Below are positions 1-6,917 of a stretch of DNA of 11,822 nucleotides, piece after piece (the first letter of the stretch is position 1; the number at the start of each line of letters is the position of its first letter). The notes under the pieces were generated by a model. The model made no database searches, had not been told where the DNA came from, and saw only the letters and a program-made list of their open reading frames with translations. Source of the DNA: Geobacteraceae bacterium (GTDB taxonomy: Bacteria > Desulfobacterota > Desulfuromonadia > Desulfuromonadales > Geopsychrobacteraceae); the NCBI GenBank assembly GCA_027064785.1, contig JAMOPE010000242.1, forward strand, positions 1 to 11,822. Reading direction: 5' to 3'. The position numbers and the translations under genes are program-made.

Positions 1-86
1 TGCTGGTCATTCCTTTGAGCGGGGTTATATTTTTTATCTATTCAGTCTTCTTTTTTCTTAAGAGTATGCAGCAGGAGAAAACGTGA
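1..86 (+). CDS. TRAP transporter small permease (DctQ-like), C-terminal end only
   Basis: The window opens inside a reading frame (codons in phase with position 3) that ends with TGA at 84-86. The visible tail of about 27 residues is strongly hydrophobic (LVIPLSGVIFFIYSVFFFL) and ends in a short charged tail, KSMQQEKT. This is how the last membrane helix of DctQ-type small permeases of TRAP transporters usually ends. The main support is position: its stop overlaps the GTG start of a complete DctM large permease by 4 bases (GTGA), the normal DctQ-DctM arrangement. Such a subunit has four membrane helices and pairs with the large permease to drive sodium-coupled uptake of an organic anion handed over by a periplasmic binding protein. 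Only the end is present, so the family assignment is inferred mainly from the neighbour. Confidence 0.75.
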   Translation, partial: LVIPLSGVIFFIYSVFFFLKSMQQEKT

Positions 87-1363
87 CGACCGAGATTCTC
101 CTTATTTCACTGCTGGTTCTCTTTGCTATCGATACTCCCATTGCAATTGCTATCGGAGCCAGTTCTGTTATTGCTATTCTGGCTCAGGGTGATTTCCCCA
201 TAATGATGATTGCCCAGCGGATGTTTTCGGGGACAGATTCCTTCCATCTTATGGCTGTTCCGCTTTTCATGTTTACCGGTGTCCTGATGGAAGCCGGGGG
301 TATCAGCCGCAGAATTGTCGATTTTGCCAATGCTTTAGTGGGATGGCTGCCGGGGGGCTTGGCTGCCGTGACGATTGTTTCAGCGATGTTTTTTGCCGGC
401 ATTTCCGGTTCTGCTGCCGCCGATGCCGCCGCTGTTGGTGCTATTTTAATTCCCGCTATGAAAAAATCGGGCTACGACTCGGATTTTGCTGCTGCGGTTC
501 AGGCTTCAGGGGGGTCTATCGGGGTGATCATCCCTCCCTCAATCCCCATGATCATATTTGGTTTTCTTACCGGTGCTTCTATTGGCCAGCTTTTTGCCGC
601 CGGCATTTTTCCGGGACTTCTGATCGGGATATCGCTGATTGGTGTTTCAACCCTGATATCGCTCAAATATGGATATTCGTCGGCAACATCTTTTTCCCTT
701 GCTGAGACATGGCGCACGTTCAGGCGGTCGATACTTGCCATGGGGGCTCCGGCAATTATCCTTGGAGGGATTCTGACCGGTATTTTTACTGCGACCGAAT
801 CAGCTGCAGTGGCAGTCATTTATGCTTTGCTGGTCGGGATGTTTATCTATCGGAAGATTACAATCAAGGATCTGTTCCCGTTGTTTCGAGATGGAGCCAT
901 TACCTCGGGAATTGTCATGTTTATTATTGCCATGGCTTCAATATTCAGCTGGATTGCGGCCATAGAGGATATTCCTGCCCAGTTGGCCGGCAGTCTCTTG
1001 TCTCTTACCGATAACCGCCTGATTCTCCTTTTGCTGATCAATCTGGTCCTGCTTATTGCCGGAACCTTTGTTGAAACAACGGCATCACTTATTCTGCTGG
1101 TTCCGATGATTACGGCGATGCTGCCATCTCTTGGAATTGACCTGATTCAGCTCGGGGTGATTGTGGTGACCAATCTCGCGATTGGCATGCTTACTCCCCC
1201 GATGGGAATCTGTCTGATCGTTTCCTGTTCTATCTCTGGAGATAAGCTGGGAGCAGTGAGTCGGCGTGTCCTTCCTTTTCTGGCGATCCTGCTGATTGAC
1301 TTGCTGGTGATTACCTTTTATCCGCCGTTAACCATGTGGATGGCTAAAGTTATATCAGGATAA
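83..1363 (+). CDS. dctM: TRAP transporter large permease subunit (DctM family)
   Basis: This 426-residue, almost entirely hydrophobic inner-membrane protein has the length and repeated helix pattern of DctM subunits (about 430 residues, 11-12 helices). Recognisable family stretches are the FAGISGSAAADAAAVG region near residues 104-119, the SGGSIGVIIPPSIPMIIFG region near 142-160, the GIFTATESAAVAVIYALLVG stretch near 232-251 (the family G-x-FT-x-TE-x-AAVA signature) and LTPPMGICL near 370. The subunit forms the translocation path of a sodium-driven tripartite transporter for carboxylates or other organic anions. The GTG start is supported by AGGAG at 73-77, five bases upstream, and by the GTGA overlap with the small permease stop. 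The periplasmic binding protein (DctP-type), which would point to the substrate, is not in the window and is probably upstream. The M20 amidohydrolase downstream may use the imported compound, but that is inference. Confidence 0.95.
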   Translation: MTTEILLISLLVLFAIDTPIAIAIGASSVIAILAQGDFPIMMIAQRMFSGTDSFHLMAVPLFMFTGVLMEAGGISRRIVDFANALVGWLPGGLAAVTIVSAMFFAGISGSAAADAAAVGAILIPAMKKSGYDSDFAAAVQASGGSIGVIIPPSIPMIIFGFLTGASIGQLFAAGIFPGLLIGISLIGVSTLISLKYGYSSATSFSLAETWRTFRRSILAMGAPAIILGGILTGIFTATESAAVAVIYALLVGMFIYRKITIKDLFPLFRDGAITSGIVMFIIAMASIFSWIAAIEDIPAQLAGSLLSLTDNRLILLLLINLVLLIAGTFVETTASLILLVPMITAMLPSLGIDLIQLGVIVVTNLAIGMLTPPMGICLIVSCSISGDKLGAVSRRVLPFLAILLIDLLVITFYPPLTMWMAKVISG

Positions 1364-1499
1364 GAGTATCGCTTTCTTCCGATCGGTGTCTCCAATTGCA
1401 GGAATCCGCTGTTTCGGTATTGAGTGCCGATTGTGCTAGAGTATCCAGAAGCATAAGACGATTGTGAGTGCTCACGGATCTGAAAGAATAGGCTTTAAT

Positions 1500-2609
1500 A
1501 TGAAATGCGCTTTTTCTGAATTGGCAGCACAGACTCTTCTCGATACTTTGGCTGAAATTGCCGAACCGGCATTTAAGGAATTCAGGACGACTGAATTCAT
1601 TGTTGATTTTCTGCATAACAATAATATTCCGGTCGATAAGATTCTCAAAACAGGGTGTTTTGGGACTATCGATTGCGGGGCCGGAAAAACAATCGCTTTA
1701 CGTGCTGATATCGATGCCCTTCCTGCTAATCCTGAAGCAACAGCATTTAAGCATCTCTGCGGTCACCATGCCCACACTGCGGCACTCTTACTGGCCCTGC
1801 AATTTATCAATCAGCACCGTAACCAGCTGAAGGTGAATATCCGTTATATTTTCCAGCCGGCAGAAGAGATCGCCCGGGGTGCGACTTTTATGTTGGAGCA
1901 CAATTGTCTCGATGGGTGCGCAGAGGTTTATGGCATCCATGTTGATCCCGATCAGCGCCTTGGTGGGATTCTTCTCAAACCGGGGGAACTGATGGCGGGG
2001 GCAAAAATGTTTGAGATCTGTTTTCGTGGCCAAAGTACCCACGCTGCTTACCCGCATACCGGTGATGATGTTCTGGTCGCGGCAACCGATTACATCAATC
2101 TGTGCCAGAAGATTATTACCCGTTTCAAAAACCCGGTAAAAAAAGCAGTTTTGTCATTCGGGCAGATTCATGGTGGTCAGGCCTGTAATATTCTTGCTGA
2201 TGAGCTGGTCCTGAAGGGGACCTATCGTTATTTTGATGATGAGATCTGTTCTTTAATCGAAGAGAAAATGATCGCAATTGCTCAGGCGATTGAATTAATT
2301 TACGGCATCAGTGTTGATGTCTCTTATATTGAAGGGACGGTTCCGCTGATAAATCAACCCGATCTGGTTGCCAAACTTAATACGATCTTTTTCGCAACCG
2401 ACTTCACGGTTATTTCGGACCACGATCCCGCGATGGGGGGGGAAGATTTCCCTTATTTTTTCACGGCTTGTCCCGGTGTCTTCGTCAATCTGGGCATTGC
2501 CGGGTCAGCGGGACACCCTCCACTGCACAATAAAGATTTCACCGTCCCGGTTGAGGCTGTACAACGCGGGGCTGAGTTCTGGACTATCCTGGCAACTCAT
2601 CTCGATTAA
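1500..2609 (+). CDS. M20D-family metal-dependent amidohydrolase (N-acyl-amino-acid hydrolase type)
   Basis: The protein matches the M20D group, which hydrolyses amide bonds of N-acyl amino acids or similar conjugates with a two-metal centre in the cytoplasm. From ATG 1500 it has 369 residues. Seen motifs are ALRADIDALP (67-75), CGHHAH (87-92), QPAEE (119-123), GIH (145-147), the dimerisation-domain entry GQSTHAAYPH (177-186), GGED (313-316) and PPLHNKDF (340-347). Cys87, His89, Glu123, His147 and His343 fall where the family's metal ligands lie, with the expected 36- and 24-residue spacings between Cys, Glu and His. Usual members read CGHDxH; here the Asp is His. A GTG at 1464 would add 12 residues that resemble nothing in the family, and AATAGG before the ATG fits better. 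The gene follows DctM after 136 bases with no clear terminator, so a shared operon and a TRAP-imported substrate are plausible. The substrate is unknown. Confidence 0.88.
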   Translation: MKCAFSELAAQTLLDTLAEIAEPAFKEFRTTEFIVDFLHNNNIPVDKILKTGCFGTIDCGAGKTIALRADIDALPANPEATAFKHLCGHHAHTAALLLALQFINQHRNQLKVNIRYIFQPAEEIARGATFMLEHNCLDGCAEVYGIHVDPDQRLGGILLKPGELMAGAKMFEICFRGQSTHAAYPHTGDDVLVAATDYINLCQKIITRFKNPVKKAVLSFGQIHGGQACNILADELVLKGTYRYFDDEICSLIEEKMIAIAQAIELIYGISVDVSYIEGTVPLINQPDLVAKLNTIFFATDFTVISDHDPAMGGEDFPYFFTACPGVFVNLGIAGSAGHPPLHNKDFTVPVEAVQRGAEFWTILATHLD

Positions 2610-2700
2610 GCTTAGGTTCATTGCCTCGGTTCTGCGGGCTGGGTTCAGGTTGTCGAGGGACCATCCATCAAGTCCTATAACAATACACGTATGACCAGTC

Positions 2701-2708
2701 GGGAGGTG
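2701..2708 (+). promoter_or_regulatory. Strong ribosome binding site of the alpha/beta hydrolase gene
   Basis: GGGAGGTG lies four bases before the ATG at 2713. It is the best Shine-Dalgarno match on the + strand of the window and fixes the start of the following gene. The 103-base gap before the gene (2610-2712) shows no convincing promoter or terminator hairpin. Confidence 0.7.
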
Positions 2709-2712
2709 TCCT

Positions 2713-3462
2713 ATGTCTGCCATTCTTAATCATCCACTGATCAGCGAGCGCTACTTTTTCCCTCGGCGCGGTCAGCCTTCCCGGCCGTTCTGGGTCGATT
2801 GCGGGGACGCTCGGTTGGCGTGCAGTTATCACGAAATTGATCCAGCGGCCAAGACCCTGATCCATTTTCACGGTAACGGTGAAATCGTTGATGACTGGCA
2901 GGGAGATTTTGTCACAATAATCCAGCAAATGGGTTTCAATGTATTTCTTGCCGAGTTACGTGGTTATGGACAGTCGACCGGTGACCCGCAGTTGGGGAAA
3001 ATGCTCTCCGATGTTGTGCCGATGGTTGAAGCATTGCAACGACCGACACATGACCTGATTTTCTTCGGACGGAGTGTTGGATCTATTTTCGCACTTGAGG
3101 CCGCAGCCCGCTTTCCCGAGGCTGCCGGGTTGATTATTGAAAGCGGCGTTGCCGATGTGAAAGAACGGCTCCTGTTGCGTGTTTCGCCTCAGGAACTAGG
3201 TGCCAGTGTTGCAGAATTTGAATCTGAGATTGAGGAGCATCTAAATCATAAAAAGAAGATGACAGCGTATCCGGGGGCTGTTCTGATCCTGCATACTCAG
3301 AATGATGGTTTGGTTGATGTGAGCCACGGTCAGCGGCTATATGACTGGGCCGGGGGGAAGAAGATATTGAAAATATTCCCGCACGGCAACCATAACGATA
3401 TTATGATTGTCAACGCACGGGAATACTTTTCATTCCTTCAGCAATTTTTGACTTCTTTGTAA
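2713..3462 (+). CDS. Alpha/beta hydrolase, BEM46-like
   Basis: This 249-residue protein has the ordered motifs of a small serine hydrolase of the alpha/beta fold. They are the oxyanion-region HFHGNGEIVDDW (51-62), the strand-turn ELRGYGQSTGDP (81-92), the nucleophile elbow GRSVGS with Ser121, a probable acid residue Asp198 in QNDGLVD, and a catalytic His227 in HGNHNDI. The HGNGE and RGYGxSxG motifs are typical of the BEM46/FrsA-like group of uncharacterised hydrolases. There is no signal peptide, so it is probably cytoplasmic. Its natural substrate (ester, thioester or peptide) cannot be inferred. It converges with the CBS-domain gene on the other strand, with 23 bases between the stops. It starts 103 bases after the M20 gene and may be co-transcribed with it, but nothing ties the two functions together. 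Confidence 0.9.
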   Translation: MSAILNHPLISERYFFPRRGQPSRPFWVDCGDARLACSYHEIDPAAKTLIHFHGNGEIVDDWQGDFVTIIQQMGFNVFLAELRGYGQSTGDPQLGKMLSDVVPMVEALQRPTHDLIFFGRSVGSIFALEAAARFPEAAGLIIESGVADVKERLLLRVSPQELGASVAEFESEIEEHLNHKKKMTAYPGAVLILHTQNDGLVDVSHGQRLYDWAGGKKILKIFPHGNHNDIMIVNAREYFSFLQQFLTSL

Positions 3463-3485
3463 TATACGACAGTAGCTTCGTCAGA

Positions 3486-3890
3486 TTAAGAGAACGAGGT
3501 GATGATCTTTAGTAATTGCCGGCAGGTGACCTGACCGATTAATTTTCCGTTCTCAATAACCGGGCGTCGCCGCTGTCCCTGATGCAGCATTGACGTCATG
3601 ACATCAAACAGCTGGGCATCAGGTGACACGGTTGTGACCTCTTTTGTCATCACGTCAGCGGCACATAACGATGGAGCATTTTGCCCATCGTGGTAAATAC
3701 TGTCAGACATCACGCGTAGGCAGTCGAGCTCGGAAATCATCCCCAATAGGTTTTTTGCTTTATCCACAACCAGGACACCGGACAATTTGTTTTTCAGGGT
3801 AACTTTTGCGACTTCAGCGATGTTTGCCTCCGGTAAAACAGTCATCGGGTTCGGATTCATGTAATCTTTGATCAGGAATGATTTTGTCAT
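3486..3890 (-). CDS. Stand-alone two-CBS-domain protein
   Basis: The 134-residue protein is made of two CBS motifs, about residues 7-60 and 77-130. The typical openings are YMNPNPMTVLPEANIAEVA and VMTKEVTTVSPDAQLFDVM, and the closings are GMISELDCLRVM and GQVTCRQLLKII. A CBS pair (Bateman module) usually binds adenosine nucleotides or S-adenosylmethionine and acts as an energy or metabolite sensor. There is no attached enzyme or transporter domain here, so its partner is unknown. The ATG is preceded by GGAGGAGTAA, an excellent ribosome binding site. The gene is last in the - strand series but is set off from the DsrE-like gene by 113 bases containing its own promoter and inverted repeats. It is therefore probably regulated separately. 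Confidence 0.9.
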   Translation of the reverse strand: MTKSFLIKDYMNPNPMTVLPEANIAEVAKVTLKNKLSGVLVVDKAKNLLGMISELDCLRVMSDSIYHDGQNAPSLCAADVMTKEVTTVSPDAQLFDVMTSMLHQGQRRRPVIENGKLIGQVTCRQLLKIITSFS

Positions 3891-3911
3891 TTACTCCTCC
3901 ATGATAGGATT

Positions 3912-3930
3912 GATAACTATATGAGTTATC
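3912..3930. promoter_or_regulatory. Inverted repeat over the predicted start of CBS-gene transcription (operator candidate)
   Basis: GATAACT and AGTTATC form perfect 7-base inverted arms around ATATG. The repeat begins two bases after the -10 hexamer of the - strand promoter and spans its expected transcription start near 3925, a classic repressor position. It could also form a hairpin at the very 5' end of the mRNA. The regulator is unknown. Confidence 0.5.
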
Positions 3931-3931
3931 C

Positions 3932-3960
3932 ATTGTATCGTTCCCTCAATGATATTTCAA
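3932..3960 (-). promoter_or_regulatory. Sigma70-type promoter of the CBS-domain gene
   Basis: On the - strand, TTGAAA (3955-3960) is followed after 17 bases by TACAAT (3932-3937). Each hexamer differs from the consensus at one position (TTGACA, TATAAT) and the spacing is optimal. The predicted transcription start near 3925 gives a leader of about 35 bases ending in the strong ribosome binding site of the gene at 3890. Confidence 0.65.
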
Positions 3961-3962
3961 TC

Positions 3963-3990
3963 GAGTTCTTGAAAAACTCACAAATTTGTG
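3963..3990. repeat. Two adjoining palindromes upstream of the CBS-gene promoter
   Basis: Bases 3963-3979 form an imperfect palindrome, GAGTT and AACTC around a 7-base centre that can itself pair through TT and AA. Sharing one base with it, 3979-3990 is the perfect 12-base palindrome CACAAATTTGTG. They lie just upstream of the -35 hexamer, about 40 to 65 bases before the predicted start, where activators often bind. On the - strand transcript they also lie just past the DsrE-like gene, and the 12-base palindrome is followed by AGTTTTT. A weak terminator for the upstream operon is therefore an alternative reading. Confidence 0.4.
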
Positions 3991-4003
3991 CGGGTATGCC
4001 GGG

Positions 4004-4321
4004 CTAAAAAGTAATAACCTGGTATCCTTCTTTGATGAAGTTCGAAATGTAGTCACCGACATAGATAATATCGGCTCCTTTTTCCTTCAACTCCGCAGTA
4101 ATTTTCAGGTCATCTGCGACGAACTTACAATAAGCGGTATTGTTACTCTGCAGCAGTTCGAATGTTTCGGGGTGGTCCAGCATCAATTGTTCGCTTTGCC
4201 CGAATACGACAAATTGAACGTCATCAACCCAACCATGTTTCCTCGCGTTGACGCCGTAAATGATGCCCGGTTCCAGTTTTTCCATATCCCCCGATGCCAA
4301 CCAGATAAGAACTTTTGTCAT
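4004..4321 (-). CDS. DsrE-family small protein
   Basis: The 105-residue protein begins with KVLIWLASGD, a short beta strand and turn as in DsrE/DsrF/YchN-fold proteins. It continues with the typical middle strand VDDVQFVVFGQSEQLML (32-48) and the late strand GADIIYVGDYI (82-92). The fold is known from sulfur-relay proteins and from many uncharacterised relatives. Cys65, in AYCKFVADD, is the only cysteine and sits near where active DsrE-type sulfur carriers keep theirs, so persulfide binding is possible but unproven. The ATG at 4321 has GCAGGAG upstream at normal spacing. The gene follows the FmdE-like gene after 30 bases, so the two are almost certainly co-transcribed. It is not an obvious subunit of DsrEFH, since no partner genes for that complex are present. 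Confidence 0.72.
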   Translation of the reverse strand: MTKVLIWLASGDMEKLEPGIIYGVNARKHGWVDDVQFVVFGQSEQLMLDHPETFELLQSNNTAYCKFVADDLKITAELKEKGADIIYVGDYISNFIKEGYQVITF

Positions 4322-4351
4322 GACTTAAGACTCCTGCGGTAAGAGAGTGGC

Positions 4352-4954
4352 TCAGGCGATTGTGACCATCTGTGTCCATTGATCTGTCTGAGTCAGAATT
4401 TTTTTAACGCGGTTTTGCCATTCATCGGCAAAAAAAGCTCTCTCCTCAGCAGTTAACGTCCCTTGTCCGGCTTTCTGCATCAATGGTCGCATCTGTGGGT
4501 GGAAAGGAATTGTGGATGGGTCGTAGGACAGTGTGGTCGATTGATTGGTATCAAGCCGGGTCAATCTGATTTCCCCGGAAATGTCACATCCGAAAAAGAG
4601 ACGATTGTTACGGGCATAAGCAGGACCAAGCCCCTTAAATCCACCCTCGTTTGCTGCTCCGGTAATCAGGCTGAGGCATTGGGCGATAACTCCGGTGACC
4701 CCCTCATCGAGAGCCCCTGCCATCTCGATTTTAATATTCCCCCGTGCCGGGATGTCATCCCCAAAAAGTTCTTTCAGCCCGAGATCACACATGATCCATG
4801 CTCCGGCAACCGTGGGGCAGGAGTGGCCTGCCAGCTTGACCATATCGATATAGTTATAAGTTGTCTTGCCATCTGGAAACGCACCAAGTAGCTGTGCAAG
4901 GGTGTCAAGCATGATGATTGGTGATATTCTATCGAAAAAATCTGGATAGTTCAT
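4352..4954 (-). CDS. FmdE-like domain protein
   Basis: The 200-residue soluble protein contains KLAGHSCPTVAGAWIM near residues 40-55. His44 and Cys46 fall in a G-H-x-C-P motif, the hallmark of the FmdE family. That family is named after a gene beside formylmethanofuran dehydrogenase but is widespread in bacteria that lack that pathway. Other conspicuous stretches are GALDEGVTGVIAQCLSLITG (80-99) and GGFKGLGPAYARNNRLFFG (104-122). The C-terminal third is helical and charged. FmdE proteins are thought to bind metal through the His/Cys motif; their biochemical role in bacteria is not settled. Nothing nearby belongs to methanofuran chemistry, so the gene name should not be taken as function. The start at 4954 has AAGGA upstream. 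The gene lies between a FetB-type permease (42 bases) and a DsrE-like gene (30 bases), which hints at a metal or sulfur role by association only. Confidence 0.7.
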   Translation of the reverse strand: MNYPDFFDRISPIIMLDTLAQLLGAFPDGKTTYNYIDMVKLAGHSCPTVAGAWIMCDLGLKELFGDDIPARGNIKIEMAGALDEGVTGVIAQCLSLITGAANEGGFKGLGPAYARNNRLFFGCDISGEIRLTRLDTNQSTTLSYDPSTIPFHPQMRPLMQKAGQGTLTAEERAFFADEWQNRVKKILTQTDQWTQMVTIA

Positions 4955-4996
4955 AGGTGATCCTTTGTGTGAAAAGTGCTTTTGCCGGCAGGAAAT

Positions 4997-5710
4997 TTAC
5001 AGCTTGTCGAGGTCTGTTTTGATTAACGCAAGAAAAATTGCTGCGGAAAGCCCTGCCGATCCGAATGTCATACACATTACCATGATCTGATATCTGGCAG
5101 CAATGAGGGGGGAGACGCCCGAAAGGATCTGACCCGTCATCATCCCCGGGAGAGAGACGAGCCCGACAGCGAGCAGTGAGTTGGTGATGGGGATCAGTGA
5201 GGCCTGCAAGGCAATACTGCGTGCCTTGTTGTAAGAAACATCACGGCTCAGTTCGGCGGTAACGCGTTCTCCCGCCAGACTGATGCTGTTCATCGAATTC
5301 GCAAATATCATTCCTCCAAGTGGTATCAGATAGCTGGGCAGATACCACGGTGTGAGGCCAAGAACTGCCTGAGACATCAATGCGAGGGTTGTCCCTCCTC
5401 CGAGGAGAATGGCCAGTAGCGATTTAAAGTAAAGTGTCCGGCGGGGAATTGACAGCGTTCGCAGTGCAATCCAGCTGGCTGAGAAAAGCATTACCGCCAG
5501 GACCGCAACAACAATCAGACTGTTTTCGGTTTTGAAGATGTAGGTGAGAAAATAGCCGATCAGTAGCAGCTGAATCAGCATTCGTGCAACAGCGTAAGCT
5601 GCCCCCTTGTAGCCGAGCTGCCATTTGCCGATAATAACAATGACAACGACAACGGGGATAAATGCAATCGCAAGATTGAGAAGCGGAATGGTTGCAATTG
5701 AACCGCTCAT
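4997..5710 (-). CDS. fetB: FetB-type ABC transporter permease (UPF0014 family)
   Basis: This 237-residue integral membrane protein has about seven predicted helices and the conserved features of the FetB/UPF0014 family. These are the early VARMLIQLLLIGYFLTYIF (41-59), the region GGMIFANSMNSISLAGERV (about 132-150), and the loop LPGMMTGQILSGVSPLIAARYQIMVM with its conserved Pro-Gly-Met-Met. In Escherichia coli FetB works with the ATPase FetA in exporting iron and protects against oxidative stress. It is slightly shorter than the E. coli protein. No ATP-binding subunit gene is adjacent or elsewhere in the window, so FetA must be encoded elsewhere or this permease uses another ATPase. The start lies 10 bases past the metC stop with AAGG overlapping that stop region, which implies tight coupling to metC. 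Confidence 0.85.
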   Translation of the reverse strand: MSGSIATIPLLNLAIAFIPVVVVIVIIGKWQLGYKGAAYAVARMLIQLLLIGYFLTYIFKTENSLIVVAVLAVMLFSASWIALRTLSIPRRTLYFKSLLAILLGGGTTLALMSQAVLGLTPWYLPSYLIPLGGMIFANSMNSISLAGERVTAELSRDVSYNKARSIALQASLIPITNSLLAVGLVSLPGMMTGQILSGVSPLIAARYQIMVMCMTFGSAGLSAAIFLALIKTDLDKL

Positions 5711-5720
5711 AGAGCTGCCT

Positions 5721-6887
5721 TTACTTTAGATATTCAAAGCCTGAGGATAGATCCTCCTGTAGATCAGCAGAATCCTCGAGGCCGATATTTAAACGGATCA
5801 CTGTTTTTCCGGCATAGCGTGACGGATGCAGGCGATCATACTTCGCTGCGGTGATCAAACTTTTGAATCCTCCCCAGCTGTAACCGATCCCAAAAAGCTG
5901 TAGATGATTAATGAACTCTGCCAGTTGTGTCTCCGAATAGTCACTTTTGAAGGTAAATGCAAACAGTCCGGAGGACCCGCTGAAATCTCTTTTCCACACA
6001 TGGTGTTCCGGGTGACAGGGGAGTGCCGGGTGAATAACCTGATCGACGCGGGGGTGTGCTTCGAGCCATCGGGCAATCTCCAGGGCTGACTGTTCATGCT
6101 GACGTAACCGCAACGGCAGCGTTTTCAGGCCGCGCAGACCGTTGTAACAGTCATCTTCCGGCGTATACGTTTCGGTAACGCGGTAGAAATGTTGCAGTAC
6201 CTCAGCATATTCCGCAGTCGTTGTCACTGTGCCAAGCAGCAGGTCTGAGTGGCCGGTTATATATTTGGTGGCTGATTGGATAGAGATATCGATGCCAAGG
6301 GCAAAGGGATCAAGATAAAGGGGGGTTGCCCAGGTGTTATCAAGAACCGTAACGATGCCTCGCCGTCGTGATATGGCGGTGATTGCCGGAATATCCTGAA
6401 TTTCAAAAGTATTTGAGCCAGGAGATTCTAGAAAAATTAATCTGGTGTTGTCTTGCAGCAATTGATCAATATCTTGACCTGCCGCCGGTGGGATAAAAGT
6501 CGTTTCAATATTATAGTGGGTGAGAACTTCTTTGCAGAAGCGGGCTGTCGGACCGTAAACATTATCGCAAACGAGAATGTGGTCTCCTGCTTTGGTCAGT
6601 GCCAGCAGTGTGTTGGTGATAGCACTGATCCCCGACGGAAATGCGCGTGTTAAAGCCCCTCCTTCGAGATCTCTGATTGCTTCTTCAAATAACCTTTGCG
6701 TCGGAAGACGATCTGTTCCGTAGCTAATTCCTTCGTATTTCCCGGCATTAGAGAGGGTCAGGTCTTCATAATTACTAAATAGAACTGTCGAGCCACGATA
6801 GGTTGGGGGATTGATAGTTCTAAGTTGTTGAGCCGTTTCATTTGTTGCCGGTTCTGAAAGATTGATCAGCCGGGTGGTTTTATTCAT
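5721..6887 (-). CDS. metC: Cystathionine beta-lyase (PLP-dependent)
   Basis: The 388-residue protein is a full-length member of the Cys/Met metabolism PLP enzymes. Lys208, in SATKYITGHSD, is the expected Schiff-base lysine. Tyr56 (ISYGTDR), Tyr111 (NVYGPTR-like), Asp183 (LDNTWATPLY), Ser337 in GYSWGGF and Arg365 in VIRLNIGLED match active-site positions. GYSWGGF and the general sequence favour MetC, which splits cystathionine to homocysteine, pyruvate and ammonia in methionine synthesis, over cystathionine gamma-synthase or methionine gamma-lyase; the exact reaction still cannot be proven by motif. MetC-type enzymes can also release sulfide from cysteine. The ATG at 6887 has AAGGGA upstream. 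It sits 30 bases after the Nudix gene and 10 bases before fetB, within one run. No other methionine pathway gene is in the window. Confidence 0.9.
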   Translation of the reverse strand: MNKTTRLINLSEPATNETAQQLRTINPPTYRGSTVLFSNYEDLTLSNAGKYEGISYGTDRLPTQRLFEEAIRDLEGGALTRAFPSGISAITNTLLALTKAGDHILVCDNVYGPTARFCKEVLTHYNIETTFIPPAAGQDIDQLLQDNTRLIFLESPGSNTFEIQDIPAITAISRRRGIVTVLDNTWATPLYLDPFALGIDISIQSATKYITGHSDLLLGTVTTTAEYAEVLQHFYRVTETYTPEDDCYNGLRGLKTLPLRLRQHEQSALEIARWLEAHPRVDQVIHPALPCHPEHHVWKRDFSGSSGLFAFTFKSDYSETQLAEFINHLQLFGIGYSWGGFKSLITAAKYDRLHPSRYAGKTVIRLNIGLEDSADLQEDLSSGFEYLK

Positions 6888-6917
6888 CGGATTCCCTTTT
6901 GCTTGAAAAGAGTGCTG

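Noticed and set aside
1420..1447. Promoter-like TTGAGT with TATCCA 16 bases later ahead of the M20 gene
   Set aside because: The -10 matches the consensus at only three positions; read-through from the TRAP genes is as likely.
3463..3485. Bidirectional terminator between the convergent hydrolase and CBS genes
   Set aside because: Only a 4-base arm (ACGA/TCGT) with an 8-base loop and no T run on either strand.
4352..4954. Subunit E of a formylmethanofuran dehydrogenase
   Set aside because: Only the FmdE-like domain is seen; no other methanofuran or molybdopterin genes are present, and the family is common in bacteria without that pathway.
4970..4993. AAAAG-TG-CTTTT and the nearby TGCCGGCA palindrome between fetB and the FmdE-like gene
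   Set aside because: The loop would be too small for a stable hairpin and no T run follows in the transcribed sense, so it was not called a terminator.
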